From Eutreptiella sp. 'Long Island Sound 2002' (Eukaryota > Euglenozoa > Euglenophyceae > Eutreptiales > Eutreptiaceae), in contig OZ038382.1 of NCBI GenBank assembly GCA_964036045.1, forward strand, positions 107,654,578-107,718,577: a stretch of 64,000 bases of DNA, written 5' to 3'. How positions within the stretch are numbered: the stretch's first letter is position 1; each line of letters starts with the position of its first letter. Under the pieces are notes generated by a model. That model was given only the letters and a program-made list of their open reading frames with translations. It did no database searches and was not told the DNA's origin. Position numbers and translations under genes: made by a program. Below, piece by piece: positions 1 to 9,753 of this stretch.

Positions 1-1477
1 CACTTCTGATTTTGCCCCCCGCTCTGAAGCGGTGGGGATCCCCGAGACGGCAGGGGTAACGTAGCCACCTTGCCCACTTGTGGGCCACTTCTGATTTTGC
101 CCCCCGCTCTGAAGCGGTGGGGATCCCCGAGACGGCAGGGGTTACGTAGCCACCTTGCCCACAAGTGGGCCACTTGTGATTTTGCCCCCCGCTCTGAAGC
201 GGAGGGGATCCCCGAGGCGGCAGGGGTCACGTAGCCACTTTGCCCACAAGTGGGCCGCTTCTAATTTTGCCCCCCGCTCTGAAGCGGTGGGGATCCACGA
301 GACGGCAGGGATGGCGTAGCCGCTTTGCCCACAAGTGGGCCACTTCTGATTTCCTCCCATGCTCTGAAGCGGTGGGGATCCCCGAGCCGGCAGGGGTAAC
401 GTAGCCACTTTGCCCACTTGTGGGCCACTTCTGATTTTGCCCCCCGCTCTGAAGCGGTGGGGATCCCCGAGACGGCAGGGGTGACGTAGCCACCTTGCCC
501 ACTTGTGGGCCACTTCTGATTTCCCCCCACGCTCTGAAGCGCTGGGGATCCCCGAGACGGCAGGGGTTACGTAGCCACCTTGCCCACAAGTGGGCCACTT
601 GTGATTTTGCCCCCCGCTCTGAAGCGGAGGGGATCCCCGAGGCGGCACGGGTCACGTAGCCACCTTGCCCACAAGTGGGCCACTTATCGATTTTGCCCCC
701 CGCTCTGAAGCGGTGGGGATCCCCGAGACGGCAGGGGTGACGTAGCCAATTTGCCCACAAGTGGGCCACTTCTGATTTTGCCCCCCGCTCTGAAGCGGTG
801 GGGATCCACGAGACGGCAGGGATGGCGTAGCCACTTTGCCCACAAGTGGGCCACTTCTGTTTTGCCCCCACGCTCTGCAGCGGTGGGGATCCCCATGACG
901 GCAGGGGTGACGTAGCCACTTTGCCCGCAAATGGGCCACTTCTGATTTTGCCCCCCGCTCTGAAGCGGTGGGGATCCCCGAGACGGCAGGGGTAACATAG
1001 CCACTTTGCCCACTTGTGGGCCACTTCTGATTTTGCCCCCCGCTCTGAAGTGGTGGGGATCCCAGAGACGGCAGGGGTGACGTAGCCACTTTGCCCACAA
1101 GTGGGCCACTTCTGATTTTGCCCCCCGCTCTGAAGCGGTGGGGATCCACGAGACGGCAGGGATGACGTAGCCGCTTTGCCCACTTGTGGGCCACTTCTGA
1201 TTTCCCCCCACGCTCTGCAGCGGTGGGGATCCCCATGACGGCAGGGGTGACGTAGCCACTTTGCCCACAAGTGGGCCACTTCTGATTTTGCCCCCCGCTC
1301 GGAAGCGGTGGGGATCCCCGAGACGGCAGGGGTGACGTAGCCACTTTGCCCACTTGTGGGCCACTTATGATTCCCCCTCCCCCCCGCTCCGGAGCGGGAG
1401 GGTCCCCCGAGACGGCAAGGGTGACGTAGCTACTTTGCCCACAAGTGGGCCACTTCTGATTTTGCCCCCCGCTCTGA
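1..1477. repeat. 85-bp hairpin-rich minisatellite, array 1
   Basis: About 17 tandem copies of an 85-bp unit; the CACTTCTGATTTTGCC start recurs at 1, 86, 171 and so on. Each unit carries three short palindromes: CCGCT/AGCGG around CTGA, GGGGATCCCC, and GCCCAC/GTGGGC around a two-base centre. The centre is TT in some units and AA in others. The array is cut by the window start and ends abruptly inside a unit, after CCGCTCTGA. The related array at 43398-44297 stops at the same point. Open frames across this array come from low stop-codon density and are not genes. Confidence 0.97.
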
Positions 1478-1814
1478 TTGTACCCTCCGTGCTTACCTGG
1501 TTCTGGAACATTTTTTTTTCCGTTAAGGACACCCCTACTAAAGAACATAGTAGCAAGAATTATTTGTTCCTCCTTGCTGACTCCCTAGACGGCAGGGGGC
1601 CCATTTTTTTCTATTGCCCTTCGTGCATGCAACATTGTCCTCCACCAGCAAAGCTCTGCGGATGGCACCCAGGCATGCACGAAGAAATCGGCTACAACGA
1701 GTCCCGTCGGCACGGATGATATCCTTGGAATACAAATGCAGTGTACCGTTGCTTGGTTGTTTGTGAATCTTTACCCTTGAGCTTGTCAAGGAGCCTGGTT
1801 TTACCGTGCCTTAG
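1478..1814. other. Spacer between 85-bp array and Ulp1-like ORF copy 1
   Basis: No gene seen. From about 1780 the sequence aligns with copy 2 (near 44740) in the reading frame of the downstream ORF, starting around the peptide LVKEPGF, but an in-frame TAG at 1812-1814 replaces the Leu codon of copy 2. Upstream of 1780 the two copies no longer align, so the 5' end of copy 1 has been lost or replaced. Confidence 0.6.
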
Positions 1815-3869
1815 CGATACTCATGGAAGTACGTTGGCGTCCGGCCCTTTAGGTACGGCCGTGTGAGGCGGACAGTTGCCTCTCGTGTTGAGCCGCCGCA
1901 TGTGCGTGAGTTCAAGTCGCAAGCAAGCCCCGCCAAGAAAGGTGGCCGAAAAAGGGCTGAAAGGGTTGTTGAGGAGGACTCCTCCAGTGACAGTAGTTGT
2001 GATGGAGAACCCCTCTCCGTTGGCCAAGACTTGAAGCGTGAGTTGGCCCGCGGGAACGCCTCGTGGCACTCAATGTGTCTGTACCGTCCACCGTTCACTT
2101 GTGGTCAATGCAATAGGGCCGTGTATTTGTGGTGCATCTACTGCGACGGGTGCATTCACTGCTTGGTTGGACTGGAGTGCCTAGCGAGACGGTTCAAGGA
2201 TAGGGATGAGGTAAAATGGGTGCTACAGAAGTGGGAGAAGGAGGTGGATGCTAAGACCATTTTGCACCCAACTCCCTCTGTGAACCGTGTTCCACCCAAT
2301 TCCATTCCGTCCGAAATTGCTGTAGGGACCCACGCAACTCCCTCTGTGAATGTGGGTGTAGCTGCTTGTGACAAGGTAGCTAGTACCCCATTGGACCCTA
2401 TCCCACCTAGTTCCATTCCGTCCGAAATTGTTGTCGCAGCACCCTGTACTGATAGCCCTCCAACATTTCATACTGGGTGTCGCCCTGCAGAACAAATCCT
2501 TGCTAATGTGTGCAAGGCACTCAGTGATAGCCATGGCTCGTTTCGCCCATCCTTGGCAGAGGTCGAGGCATTGCTTGGTGACAATTGGGGGCCGCCACTA
2601 CATGCCACGGTTCCAGGTCCATTGGCTCAACAATATGAGTTCGAGGCACGCCATTTTAGGGACCTCACCTCCGAGAGCTATGTCACAGACTGTGCTCAAA
2701 TTGTGGTGTATTACTGGTGGGCTGCCCAGACCGCTCTCGGTGCAGATTGGGACACAATGGGTGTGGCATGGGCAGTCCGTGATTCGTTGTGGAATGCGTC
2801 GTGTGCCAATCCACAACGCCGACAGGCGTTGGTTGAATCATGGGCACGTAGCACTTTGGAACGCGCGTCCATTGATATGTCTTTTGCACCAGCGTTGATT
2901 GTGGCGCAGGCATATAATTCGGGCAATTTCCATTGGGTGCTCCGCTTGTTGTGGGTTGCCCCAACCCGTGAATACCTTTGCCTTAAGTTTGACCCCATAC
3001 TTGACAAGCCACACATTGTTGGGGCAAACAAGGAGGAGTTGGCTGTTGTGGATGAGCTTGCGGAGCGAGAAGGCATCCAACCACAACAGCGGAGTAAGTG
3101 GGCAACGTTTTTGTATGCTTTCGGTTCCCTTGCATTTGCAATTGCACCCCTGTATTCCACCTTCATCAAGCAGGATGATTGTGTCAGTTGCCATCTGGCA
3201 TGTCTGTTGATGTTGCATTGTGCCTTGTCTAGACGTGTTGTCAAAGGCGAATGGCAAGTGCCACAGGATAGATTGTGGTTGTTGCGTGAGATGGCACAAG
3301 CTACTTTGTACTACAGTGGTTCCAAGTTGGCCCCCACACCCAGGACCCAGGCAATGCATTGGGAGGTGTCTCGGTTGTACCCCACGCCCAAATCTGCAGA
3401 CCCCCCTGACACATGCTTTTTTTGCGATGGCGCACCCGCCATAGCGTGCCAGGAATGTAAGGTTCTTCATTGTACCTTCCATACCACTGTCTTGCCTCAA
3501 TCCGAGATTTGTGTAGGATTGCGCCAATTCTGGGCGGCCAACGTTGCTGCTGCTGCTGCTGTTGATGCTTTTGCTGCAGTTACTGCTGCCAATGCCACTC
3601 ATGCCACTCCTGCCAATGCCAATGCCACTGATGACACCCGTCTAGGTGTGTGGATCTGCCGGAAGTGGTATGCGTTGCCTCCTCAATACCCCCAAAATGC
3701 TGATGGTCAATTGGAAAATGACCAAGCATTTTGCAGAAAGCTGCATTTGGAAAAGAAAGAAGATCTCTTTGAGAGATGCAAGCTGAATCCCACCCCGAGA
3801 GGCAAGCCTCACTATAGAGATACTAAGGCCAACTTGATCTTCAAGCGTGTCTTTTGTAACTACTTGTAA
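1815..3869 (+). CDS. Ulp1-like (C48) cysteine protease-like ORF of a repeated element, copy 1
   Basis: Longest credible open frame in the window: 684 codons, TAA-ended. It has no ATG near its 5' end (first in-frame ATG 2073), so the N-terminus is missing or lies in another exon. Numbering from 1815: an acidic Ser-rich stretch near residues 50-65; a Cys cluster near 96-117 (CGQC, CIYCDGCIHC); a low-complexity Pro/Ser linker; then a segment resembling Ulp1 peptidases, with SESYVTD helix, His-Trp at 373, Asp at 393 in KFDP, and Gln453 followed by Cys456 (QDDC), in the order His-Asp-Gln-Cys. A B-box-like Cys/His pattern (CxxC-x7-CxxC-x4-CxxH) begins at 534. A decayed paralogue lies at 44307-46907. 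The protease assignment is inference from motif order; some plant Mutator-like elements are known to carry Ulp1 genes. No transposase is seen. Confidence 0.6.
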   Translation, partial: RYSWKYVGVRPFRYGRVRRTVASRVEPPHVREFKSQASPAKKGGRKRAERVVEEDSSSDSSCDGEPLSVGQDLKRELARGNASWHSMCLYRPPFTCGQCNRAVYLWCIYCDGCIHCLVGLECLARRFKDRDEVKWVLQKWEKEVDAKTILHPTPSVNRVPPNSIPSEIAVGTHATPSVNVGVAACDKVASTPLDPIPPSSIPSEIVVAAPCTDSPPTFHTGCRPAEQILANVCKALSDSHGSFRPSLAEVEALLGDNWGPPLHATVPGPLAQQYEFEARHFRDLTSESYVTDCAQIVVYYWWAAQTALGADWDTMGVAWAVRDSLWNASCANPQRRQALVESWARSTLERASIDMSFAPALIVAQAYNSGNFHWVLRLLWVAPTREYLCLKFDPILDKPHIVGANKEELAVVDELAEREGIQPQQRSKWATFLYAFGSLAFAIAPLYSTFIKQDDCVSCHLACLLMLHCALSRRVVKGEWQVPQDRLWLLREMAQATLYYSGSKLAPTPRTQAMHWEVSRLYPTPKSADPPDTCFFCDGAPAIACQECKVLHCTFHTTVLPQSEICVGLRQFWAANVAAAAAVDAFAAVTAANATHATPANANATDDTRLGVWICRKWYALPPQYPQNADGQLENDQAFCRKLHLEKKEDLFERCKLNPTPRGKPHYRDTKANLIFKRVFCNYL

Positions 3870-3886
3870 GTAGTCGGCCCAAGCCT

Positions 3887-4016
3887 CCCTCCCTCCTCTG
3901 TGCATGCATGCATACGATACTCAACCCTCTTTGGTGAAGTGGTTGTGTGATCCCTCCCTCCTCTGTGCATGCATGCATACGGTACTCAACCCTCCTTGGT
4001 GAAGCGGTTGTGTGAT
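3887..4016. repeat. 65-bp direct duplication
   Basis: Two adjacent 65-bp copies (3887-3951 and 3952-4016), each beginning CCCTCCCTCCTCTG, carrying a TGCATGCATGCATAC core and ending GGTTGTGTGAT, with a few mismatches. It lies just downstream of the ORF stop and is not present after copy 2. Confidence 0.9.
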
Positions 4017-4023
4017 ATATACA

Positions 4024-4113
4024 TGATGGTTTGGCCCGGGTGGGGCGCCACTAACACAAGTGGCCGGGAATCGACTCGGGGGCTTTATGCCCTTAAACAA
4101 AAGTACCACCTAC
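4024..4113 (-). other. Conserved 3' module of the Ulp1-like element, possibly tRNA-derived
   Basis: About 90 bp strongly conserved with 46989-47095 although flanking non-coding DNA has diverged. On the minus strand it holds GAGTCGATTCC, 9 of 11 matches to the Pol III B-box consensus, preceded by an A-box-like TGGTAGGTGG. That order and spacing suggest a tRNA-related or SINE-like module. No full cloverleaf was established. Confidence 0.35.
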
Positions 4114-4129
4114 CATCAAAGTGTGCAGT

Positions 4130-4290
4130 TTTTTATGCAATTTTTTTTTCAAAAAAATTGTCTTTTTACTGAGTACAAAAAAAAACTTTTAAAATTTTTT
4201 TACTCAGTTTTACCTCAAATCTACTCAGTTTTACCACATTTTACTCAATTTTACCTCGTCTGGTACTCAGTTTTACCAAATACCCCTATA
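4130..4290. repeat. AT-rich 3' repeats of the Ulp1-like element, copy 1
   Basis: Poly-T/poly-A blocks followed by repeats of TACTCAGTTTTACC and variants. The same position after copy 2 (47130-47278) has a related series built on TACTAGGTTTTACTA. This marks the likely 3' limit of the element near 4290. Confidence 0.7.
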
Positions 4291-4833
4291 GGACTCAAGC
4301 CATGCACATTTGGGTACGGCGAGGGTGGGGGGTTAGGCGAGGGTTGTCGGAGTTCAGGCGGTGAAGAAATAACTGGAGGGTGGTTGGGAACTTATAGGGG
4401 TTAAAATGCGTCGAAAATGGGCCCAAAAAGAGGTCACCGGGCCCACTACTTGGGTGTGAACCCCACTAGACAATGACCAAAGGTGTTCGTTCAACATCTA
4501 CATTGGTTTCCATGCCAATCCCCCCCTACAAGGACATGCCAGGCACCTGTAACTACCCAAAAATGGCATTTTCTGGTCATTTTTGACAGATTTTGAAACC
4601 TGGGTGCGCTACCCGCGAAGCCCGTTGCCGGTCGCCACCGTCGAGTTTCTCGTTCAAACTTTGTGTGATTGTACTTCACACCCATAGATATCATGCACCA
4701 AAATTTCAACCAAATCCAAAGCACCACGACGGAGGTCTGATTTTTCCCCATTTCGCGCGTGCTGCTGCTTGCGTGCTGCTTGCTTGCTGCGGCTGCTAAA
4801 CCTCGTAGGTCCACCCTAGACACTAAAAAGGGC
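4291..4833. other. No gene recognised
   Basis: Mixed-composition DNA with only short chance open frames on both strands. No repeat, RNA gene or coding motif recognised. Confidence 0.5.
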
Positions 4834-4840
4834 TATAAAT
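4834..4840 (+). promoter_or_regulatory. Candidate TATA box
   Basis: TATAAAT lies 64 bp upstream of a short ATG frame at 4904. It is supported only by the motif and its position. Confidence 0.2.
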
Positions 4841-4841
4841 G

Positions 4842-4871
4842 ACCCTAGCCCTAGCCCTAGCTCTAAACCTA
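4842..4871. repeat. Short telomere-like CCCTAG tract
   Basis: Three CCCTAG hexamers followed by CTCTAAACCTA. A matching G-rich tract (GGTTAGGGTTAGG) occurs at 4992-5004. Such interstitial tracts can mark break repair or be chance. The tract falls between the candidate TATA box and ATG. Confidence 0.5.
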
Positions 4872-4903
4872 GGCTACGGTCAGAGTTGGTGTTGGGGTCG
4901 AAA

Positions 4904-4992
4904 ATGGAGAGCAACGATATGGCAAAAAGCAGCCATGATCTTGTTCAACCTAATCAACATGACTGGCATGGCCGAACCAGCTTGCTACAAAG
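4904..4992 (+). CDS. Possible short first exon, function unknown
   Basis: The ATG frame starts MESNDMAKSSHDLVQ and reaches an AAAG|GTTAGG donor-like site at 4992/4993; unspliced it ends at a TGA after about 36 codons. No similarity recognised. It cannot be tied to the protease exons downstream because the missing AAA sequence is not found between them. Confidence 0.15.
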
Positions 4993-5045
4993 GTTAGGGT
5001 TAGGTCTAGGGTGATGGTATGTACCCCCCAAAATGCCTAATCTGG

Positions 5046-5176
5046 AGCCCCCCCCCTCAACCGACCCTCCCGGACCCCCCCCCCCCCCGAAAGCCCCTCC
5101 CAGACCCCCCCCCATCGCCCGTCCCAGACCCCCCCCCCCCCCATAGCCCCTCCCAGAACTGCCCCCCCCCCCTTCG
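5046..5176. repeat. C-rich minisatellite
   Basis: About four irregular units of roughly 35 bp made of long poly-C runs separated by CCCTCCCAGA-type spacers. Strong strand asymmetry; could form i-motif or G-quadruplex structures. Poly-C or poly-G runs of 10 or more recur through the window. Confidence 0.85.
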
Positions 5177-5862
5177 GGGCCTTCGGCATACTTCTACTGG
5201 GGGGAAGTCGCGTACAAAAGCCAGGATACGGCCCCCCTGTGGTGGTACTTCTTGTGCAAAGTTCATCCTCTGAAAAATTGGTCATCGAAATTTAGCTTCA
5301 CTTCAAGGCAAAATTTTCCATCGCAACTGTTGTCTGGGGTGATGTGTGTGATAGGTGTTCTGCTGGCAGCCATTCGTTTCATCTTGGATCTTCATACATG
5401 CACGTTCTTCTGCGCCGTGAGTCTTGTTTGGCTGTCTTTTTTGTGATTTCCTGCGCAGTCTCTTTCTTCGGTCAATCCAGTCTCATTACATAATGACCAC
5501 AACTCCGGCGGCCATGTGGCGCCCCATTCAGGCCATTGCTGTTTGTTGACATTGGCTGACATTGGTGTCTCAATCAGAAGCTGGCCCAGAGGAGTTGCTA
5601 GAATGTGAGCCCGGGTCACTGTCACGATGACAAATGGGCTTCAGGACCCAGAGCTAGAGGAGGAGCTAGGGCTTGAATAAGATGCATTCTTACTGGTAGC
5701 ATAAGTGCATGACATAGAAGGGACCTAATTTGCATCTTTTCCACGTTACAGTGGCGCAAACAAGGTGTCACTTTGGCAGTTGTGGCAGAGCCAGCCTCGT
5801 CCAACACTGGCCTTTTGATCCGTCAATTATTGGTCGAAACATTATGCTAGCCTGCAGCACTC
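5177..5862. other. No gene recognised
   Basis: No coding motif or repeat recognised on either strand; only short open frames. Confidence 0.5.
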
Positions 5863-6090
5863 TCTAATTTAGCTCTTCGAACAGCAGCATATGTTCATTT
5901 TTCTTCTGACTTCAACGTTACTGCTTATATACCGGTTTTTGATCATGACCTGGAGAATCCTGTTGGTTTTATTTGTGGAGGGTATGTCAAAGATGTACCT
6001 GGAGTAGCTTATCATGTCATTCGCGGACGTTTAGATGCACGTGTTTGCAAAACGAAGAAGTAGAATATAACGGCATTCAAGAATGGTAAC
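5863..6090 (+). pseudogene. rps12: Degenerate plastid-type ribosomal protein S12 gene fragment
   Basis: Reading from 5863 in one frame, the translation follows the C-terminal half of bacterial/plastid S12: ALR (family NSALRK), TAYIP, then GGYVKDVPGVAYHVIRG and LDA, against the family core GGRVKDLPGV-YH-(I/V)RG-LD. An in-frame TAG at 6061 lies where S12 should continue. Sequence resembling the conserved GRSKYG tail continues in another frame, so there is a frameshift as well. The first half of the gene is not seen. TAYIP and the YH-RG-LDA form are closer to plastid than to land-plant mitochondrial S12. This fits a nuclear insertion of plastid DNA, old enough to have lost many conserved residues. 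It lies in DNA that would be intronic for the downstream protease gene. Confidence 0.75.
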
Positions 6091-6963
6091 TCAGCGTGCA
6101 AAAAAAGTAAACGAGTGTATGGCTTCAGATTCAAAAAATGTTAGAAAGATAATCTATTTCAGATAGCATCATGTCACCAGCAGTGTGTTTTGAAATAGAA
6201 ACACTGCGGCACACCAGATTTTTTTCAGGCAATTAGAAAAGTTGAAGAATCTATGCAGCAAGAGGCTTTGGGACTTTTGTGACACAGCCATCTAAAGCTG
6301 ACAGCCGATTATGGCAGTACAATGGTGGGGCCCGGAGAGACGGTGCGGGGGGCGTAGTGGAAAAACTGTTGAGCGGCACGTTTTCACAAAAAGGTGTCGG
6401 GCTGGCTGTGGAAATATGTGCAAGCTGACCATCGTAGGGTCATGGCTAAGGTGTGGACAGTTCCGTGATATTCACAGTGACGGTGAAGAGCCTGTTGTTG
6501 CATGGGTAGAACGCTTGTCAGCAGCGCCGCAACAAGGGACACATGATTCGCTGCAAGTCTATTGAAACTTGCGGGTTGGTTCAATTGTTTCATGGCCCTG
6601 GAGCAGTTTTCTGGTCACCTGCCAGCAATGGGCATGAACCAATTTGCGATCGACGGCTGCAAACCGCGGCAGTTTCAGGTTGATGCAAATCTTTGTGGTG
6701 AAACGATTTTCTTTCAATCTTCTAATGTGGTCCTTTCTGCTACCATTTGGTTGGGGTGGCTTTGGTTTGCTGAGGGCTGCAGGTTTCCAAAAAAAAGTCC
6801 TGTGGCAAACACCCTCTTCACTGCTCCAAGTTGCCCAGCCCTTGCATTGTCCCACACCCGGGCTCATCAAAACATGCCAGGTGAAACACCCCCCATTGTG
6901 TGGCATTTAGCTCTACTCCGCCCTGAAACCCTTGTCCCACATCAGCATGCACCTATTCTGCAG
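6091..6963. other. Non-coding, presumed intron 5' of protease exon A
   Basis: No Walker A or Walker B coding sequence and no recognisable repeat seen. It ends in a CTGCAG acceptor directly before exon A. The next upstream exon of the protease must lie before position 1, or the gene is broken. Confidence 0.5.
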
Positions 6964-7149
6964 GACGCAGTCGGTGGCAAGCGAGGAGAACACCCATCAC
7001 ACCAGGGTATATACAAACAGACCCTGAACCAGCTTCTCACAGAAATGGATGGCCTGGTCAAGTCAGAGCGTGTTGTGGTGGTCGCCGCAACAAACCGCCC
7101 AGATGTGCTGGACCCTGCACTGACACGCCCTGGACGCTTTGACAAACAG
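6964..7149 (+). CDS. YME1: YME1-like i-AAA protease, exon A (end of Walker B region and SRH)
   Basis: Sixty-two codons of a FtsH-family AAA ATPase. It starts DAVGGKRGE directly after where the Walker B Asp-Glu would be. It continues through [10 protein letters not shown] and the second region of homology [19 protein letters not shown], which includes the arginine-finger segment. The acceptor is CTGCAG|GAC and the donor ACAG|GTGCAT; both keep phase 0. The family forms hexameric, ATP-driven zinc proteases in organelle membranes. YME1-type members face the mitochondrial intermembrane space and FtsH members act in plastids or bacteria. The alignment, including the single C-terminal exon, fits YME1 best. 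Transmembrane and Walker A exons are not in the window. Confidence 0.9.
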
Positions 7150-7199
7150 GTGCATGTTCTACAGCATGTATCTGACTCTTTCCTAAGCACCTTGTTGTA

Positions 7200-7440
7200 G
7201 ACCACTGTACTCAGCACTGCATCTGAGGGGGCACCCGCGCACAGTGTGCGCACAGTGCACGTACAGTGCAGTTATTTGGCTGTCTGGCTGGGCCAAGCAC
7301 CTGTACTGTAGCCTGTAGCCACTGCTAATTGCGTTTGTTAAACCTTGGGGCGCTAGTGAGGTTAGGGTGCCCATGTGATGGGTTATTTCTCTCCATGTTG
7401 GATACCCAAGACCGCAGGGGTTGTGTAGCCACTTTGATTC
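7200..7440 (+). repeat. Dispersed repeat shared with 48750-48950
   Basis: Shares an ordered set of blocks with 48750-48950: GCGCAC followed by GTGCAG, TTATTTGG-like, GTCTGGCTG, and a tail resembling the 85-bp unit (CAGGGGTTGTGTAGCCAC). Both copies lie shortly downstream of a coding exon. Similarity is patchy, so this is an old repeat of uncertain class. Confidence 0.5.
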
Positions 7441-7714
7441 CTCTCCGCTTTTGTCATACCTGAATGGTGTTGTTGCTCAGATTCGACAGGTTGAAAGATT
7501 GTCTGAATGGAACCACGTCCCTCATTTTCCTTATTTTGTCACAAATTACGTGGACACCATGCCCATTGCTTCCATATGGGGCATCCTTTCTAATGCTCCC
7601 TTCAACCCAAAGTATGCGACTTGGATTAATAAAGGGATGGGTGCCTTTGATAGTCTAGGTAGTATCGATGGATTTGTCAATGGTGGACTTCTAAGAGACA
7701 ATCGGGGACTGTGC
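7421..7714 (+). pseudogene. Possible LINE reverse-transcriptase C-terminal remnant
   Basis: A 98-codon frame reads like the region after the RT domain of LINE ORF2 proteins: a FNPKYATWINKGM segment followed by FDSLGSIDGFVNGG, resembling the FNP...W..KG...DL...G pattern. No catalytic RT motif is present and the frame overlaps a repeat. Low confidence. Confidence 0.25.
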
Positions 7715-9415
7715 TAGTTGCTTCTAACAACAGCTGTTGTCTTCTGTTTTGCCTCTGCATTTCTTAGCGCCATGGATGGCTGTGCCTTGATGGGACCTCA
7801 TACTGGCATGCAAAGGCGGTTGGGGGAGTGCAGGGGTGGGAGGGCTGCGACCTCCTTTGGTGGTTTGGTGGCCATGGTTTGGGCTCCCGTACCTGCTGAA
7901 CACGACTGGCCCCTGTCCACCCAACTGCAAAGTGGCAAGGCCTGCCAGGCTGCTAACAGTCTCCCACTCGCTTGCGCAAGCCAGCGCAAGGTACTGCCGT
8001 GCCTGTGTGTGTGCGAGGAAGGGAGAACCATCCTGTTGCAGGCCACTGCCGGGTTCTGCTCCCCTTGTTCTCACCTGTGCATGAGCGCAGCAGCATGGTG
8101 GGGCTTTAGCCGTGGCCGGGGCCTTTGCAGGGTGGGGGGGCGGCGGGTGGCACACCTGCTCGCTCCACGTTGTTGCTGGGGTTGTGTGTGCCCAGTGCTC
8201 CAGGCCCCAGTAGTATGGCACGGGGGCCCAACCTTGAGACCGCCACGAGACGAGGGGTCCGGTGGTCTACGGGCTCCAGCTGCTGAGTGGACGTTGTGCT
8301 GCCCCCTACTGCACGCCATGGCTGGCTTTCAGGAGGGTCAAGCTGGCCAGGGACACTCCTTGACTGACCCCAGAGGGGTCAACAGCTCCCAGGGCTTCGC
8401 TTCCAAACTCGCGGGTATGCGATATTGCTAGATGTCCTTGGGACGTGCTTAGCACTGCCCTCTTTTTTGGACACCCACACCGTAGGCCTGTAGCGCTGTC
8501 TACCTCTGGTGGGGGTACCCTGAGGGCAGGCTCCCTGGGGACCCGTCCAGGCAAGGGGGGGGGGGTGGCCTTGGAATTGCTCAATTTGCAGGGTGGGTTA
8601 CCAGAGATTCAAAATTTGTTTTACGAGTCTTGACTATTTCATGGTCTATGCAGGCCAACATGATGCACGCGTCGGTACCTACCAGCGTGCTCACTTCGTA
8701 CTCGGAGACACAAAATTGTAGGCCAAACTGAAAGTACAATTGACAACAACGAAAGAATCACACTGCAGCAACTGCAGAAAAAGTGTGTACAAAACTGAAT
8801 GGCGTTATAGCCCCCTCTGTTGACACAGTAGAGCAATCCATACAAGATGGTCCGCCTCCTCCGCCTCCCATTCAAACACCCTCCATACCTGCAGCCCCGG
8901 ATCCCCTTTTGGTTACCTTCCACTCAGCGTCGGCTACTTTCCTTGACCGCCAAATAAAGCTGCATTGTTTTGACACCCCGTGTCTCGCACATAGCCATCC
9001 CTTGCAACAACCGCGCAGTCCTGAGCGCGCACCAGGAGTCAACTTTCACACCTGAGCTTACCAGACCGTGATTCGCACGCCCTCCATTACTCTCCCCTTG
9101 GCCTGCACACCACCCGTGTGGTCCAGAACGGTTTCGTGCAAAAGGGGAATCGGGTATGGGTTCTGTGAAAGCACTGGCGCGTAAATACCAACTCCTGTTG
9201 CCAGGTACGATCAAAGGGGAGGGAGGGGATGATCCACGTGCTGTCAGAGACGGTGGGGCACTCCCACTCCCGCAGTCACTAATGCCACGCCAGGCCCCAT
9301 GCAGTGCCTGCTTAACCGGTGGCGATCAGTCCTTGCTCTGTCACCATCAGCCTTCGCTTGTCAGTCCATTTTTTGGCCCCCGGATACCCTTGCCTCAACC
9401 TTTTCACTGTCGCAG

Positions 9416-9604
9416 GTGCGCGTCGAGCTTCCGGACGTACAAGGCCGGGCGGCCATCCTGCGCTCATACTTGAAGCCTCTTCCGACGGCTGACGATGTGG
9501 ACCCGAGCAGCCTCTCCCGGGCGATGTCGGGACTTGCGGGCGCGGATCTTGCGAATTTGGTAAATCAGGCAGCCATCAAAGCGGCACAGGACGGTTACAC
9601 GCAG
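9416..9604 (+). CDS. YME1: YME1-like i-AAA protease, exon B (AAA lid)
   Basis: Sixty-three codons continuing exon A without a gap: RFDKQ joins VRVELPDVQGR, as in the family (RFD-QV-V--PDV-GR). The exon encodes the helical AAA lid, ending in LAGADLANLVNQAAIKAA and DGYTQ; the DL-NLVN-AA block is the sensor-2 region of FtsH proteins. Acceptor CGCAG|GTG, donor CGCAG|GTGTAT, both phase 0. Base composition and codon use look like ordinary coding sequence, in contrast to the flanks. Confidence 0.9.
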
Positions 9605-9669
9605 GTGTATGCCACCGAGTGTTTTGAAAATGCCCCCACAGAATCTTGTCCATGCCTTGCCTGTTGTCT

Positions 9670-9753
9670 ATGCTCCACACCATTTTGCTCATGCTTCACA
9701 GCCTTCGGCCCATGTTCTACAGCCTTTTGCCCATGCTCCACAGCTTTTTGCCC
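9670..9753 (+). repeat. 21-bp minisatellite filling a short protease intron
   Basis: Four consecutive 21-bp units, each starting ATG(C/T)(T/C)C/TACA, fill more than half of the 155-bp intron 9605-9759. A fifth partial unit (ATGCAG) supplies the acceptor at 9759. Confidence 0.9.

Larger units (their letters stand above)
7150..9415 (+). other. Protease intron between exons A and B (2266 bp)
   Basis: Bounded by GTGCAT and CGCAG. It holds a dispersed repeat (7200-7440), a weak LINE-like remnant (7421-7714) and a G/C-rich stretch (about 7800-8570) with long but unconvincing open frames on both strands. About 8640-9415 has nothing recognisable. Confidence 0.8.

Noticed and set aside
1-1477. 350-codon minus-strand frame and others in the 85-bp array
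   Set aside because: The 85-bp unit shifts frame each repeat; the peptides are cyclic translations of the unit.
1-1477. CRISPR array
   Set aside because: The 85-bp units are repeated end to end without unique spacers, and the genome is eukaryotic.
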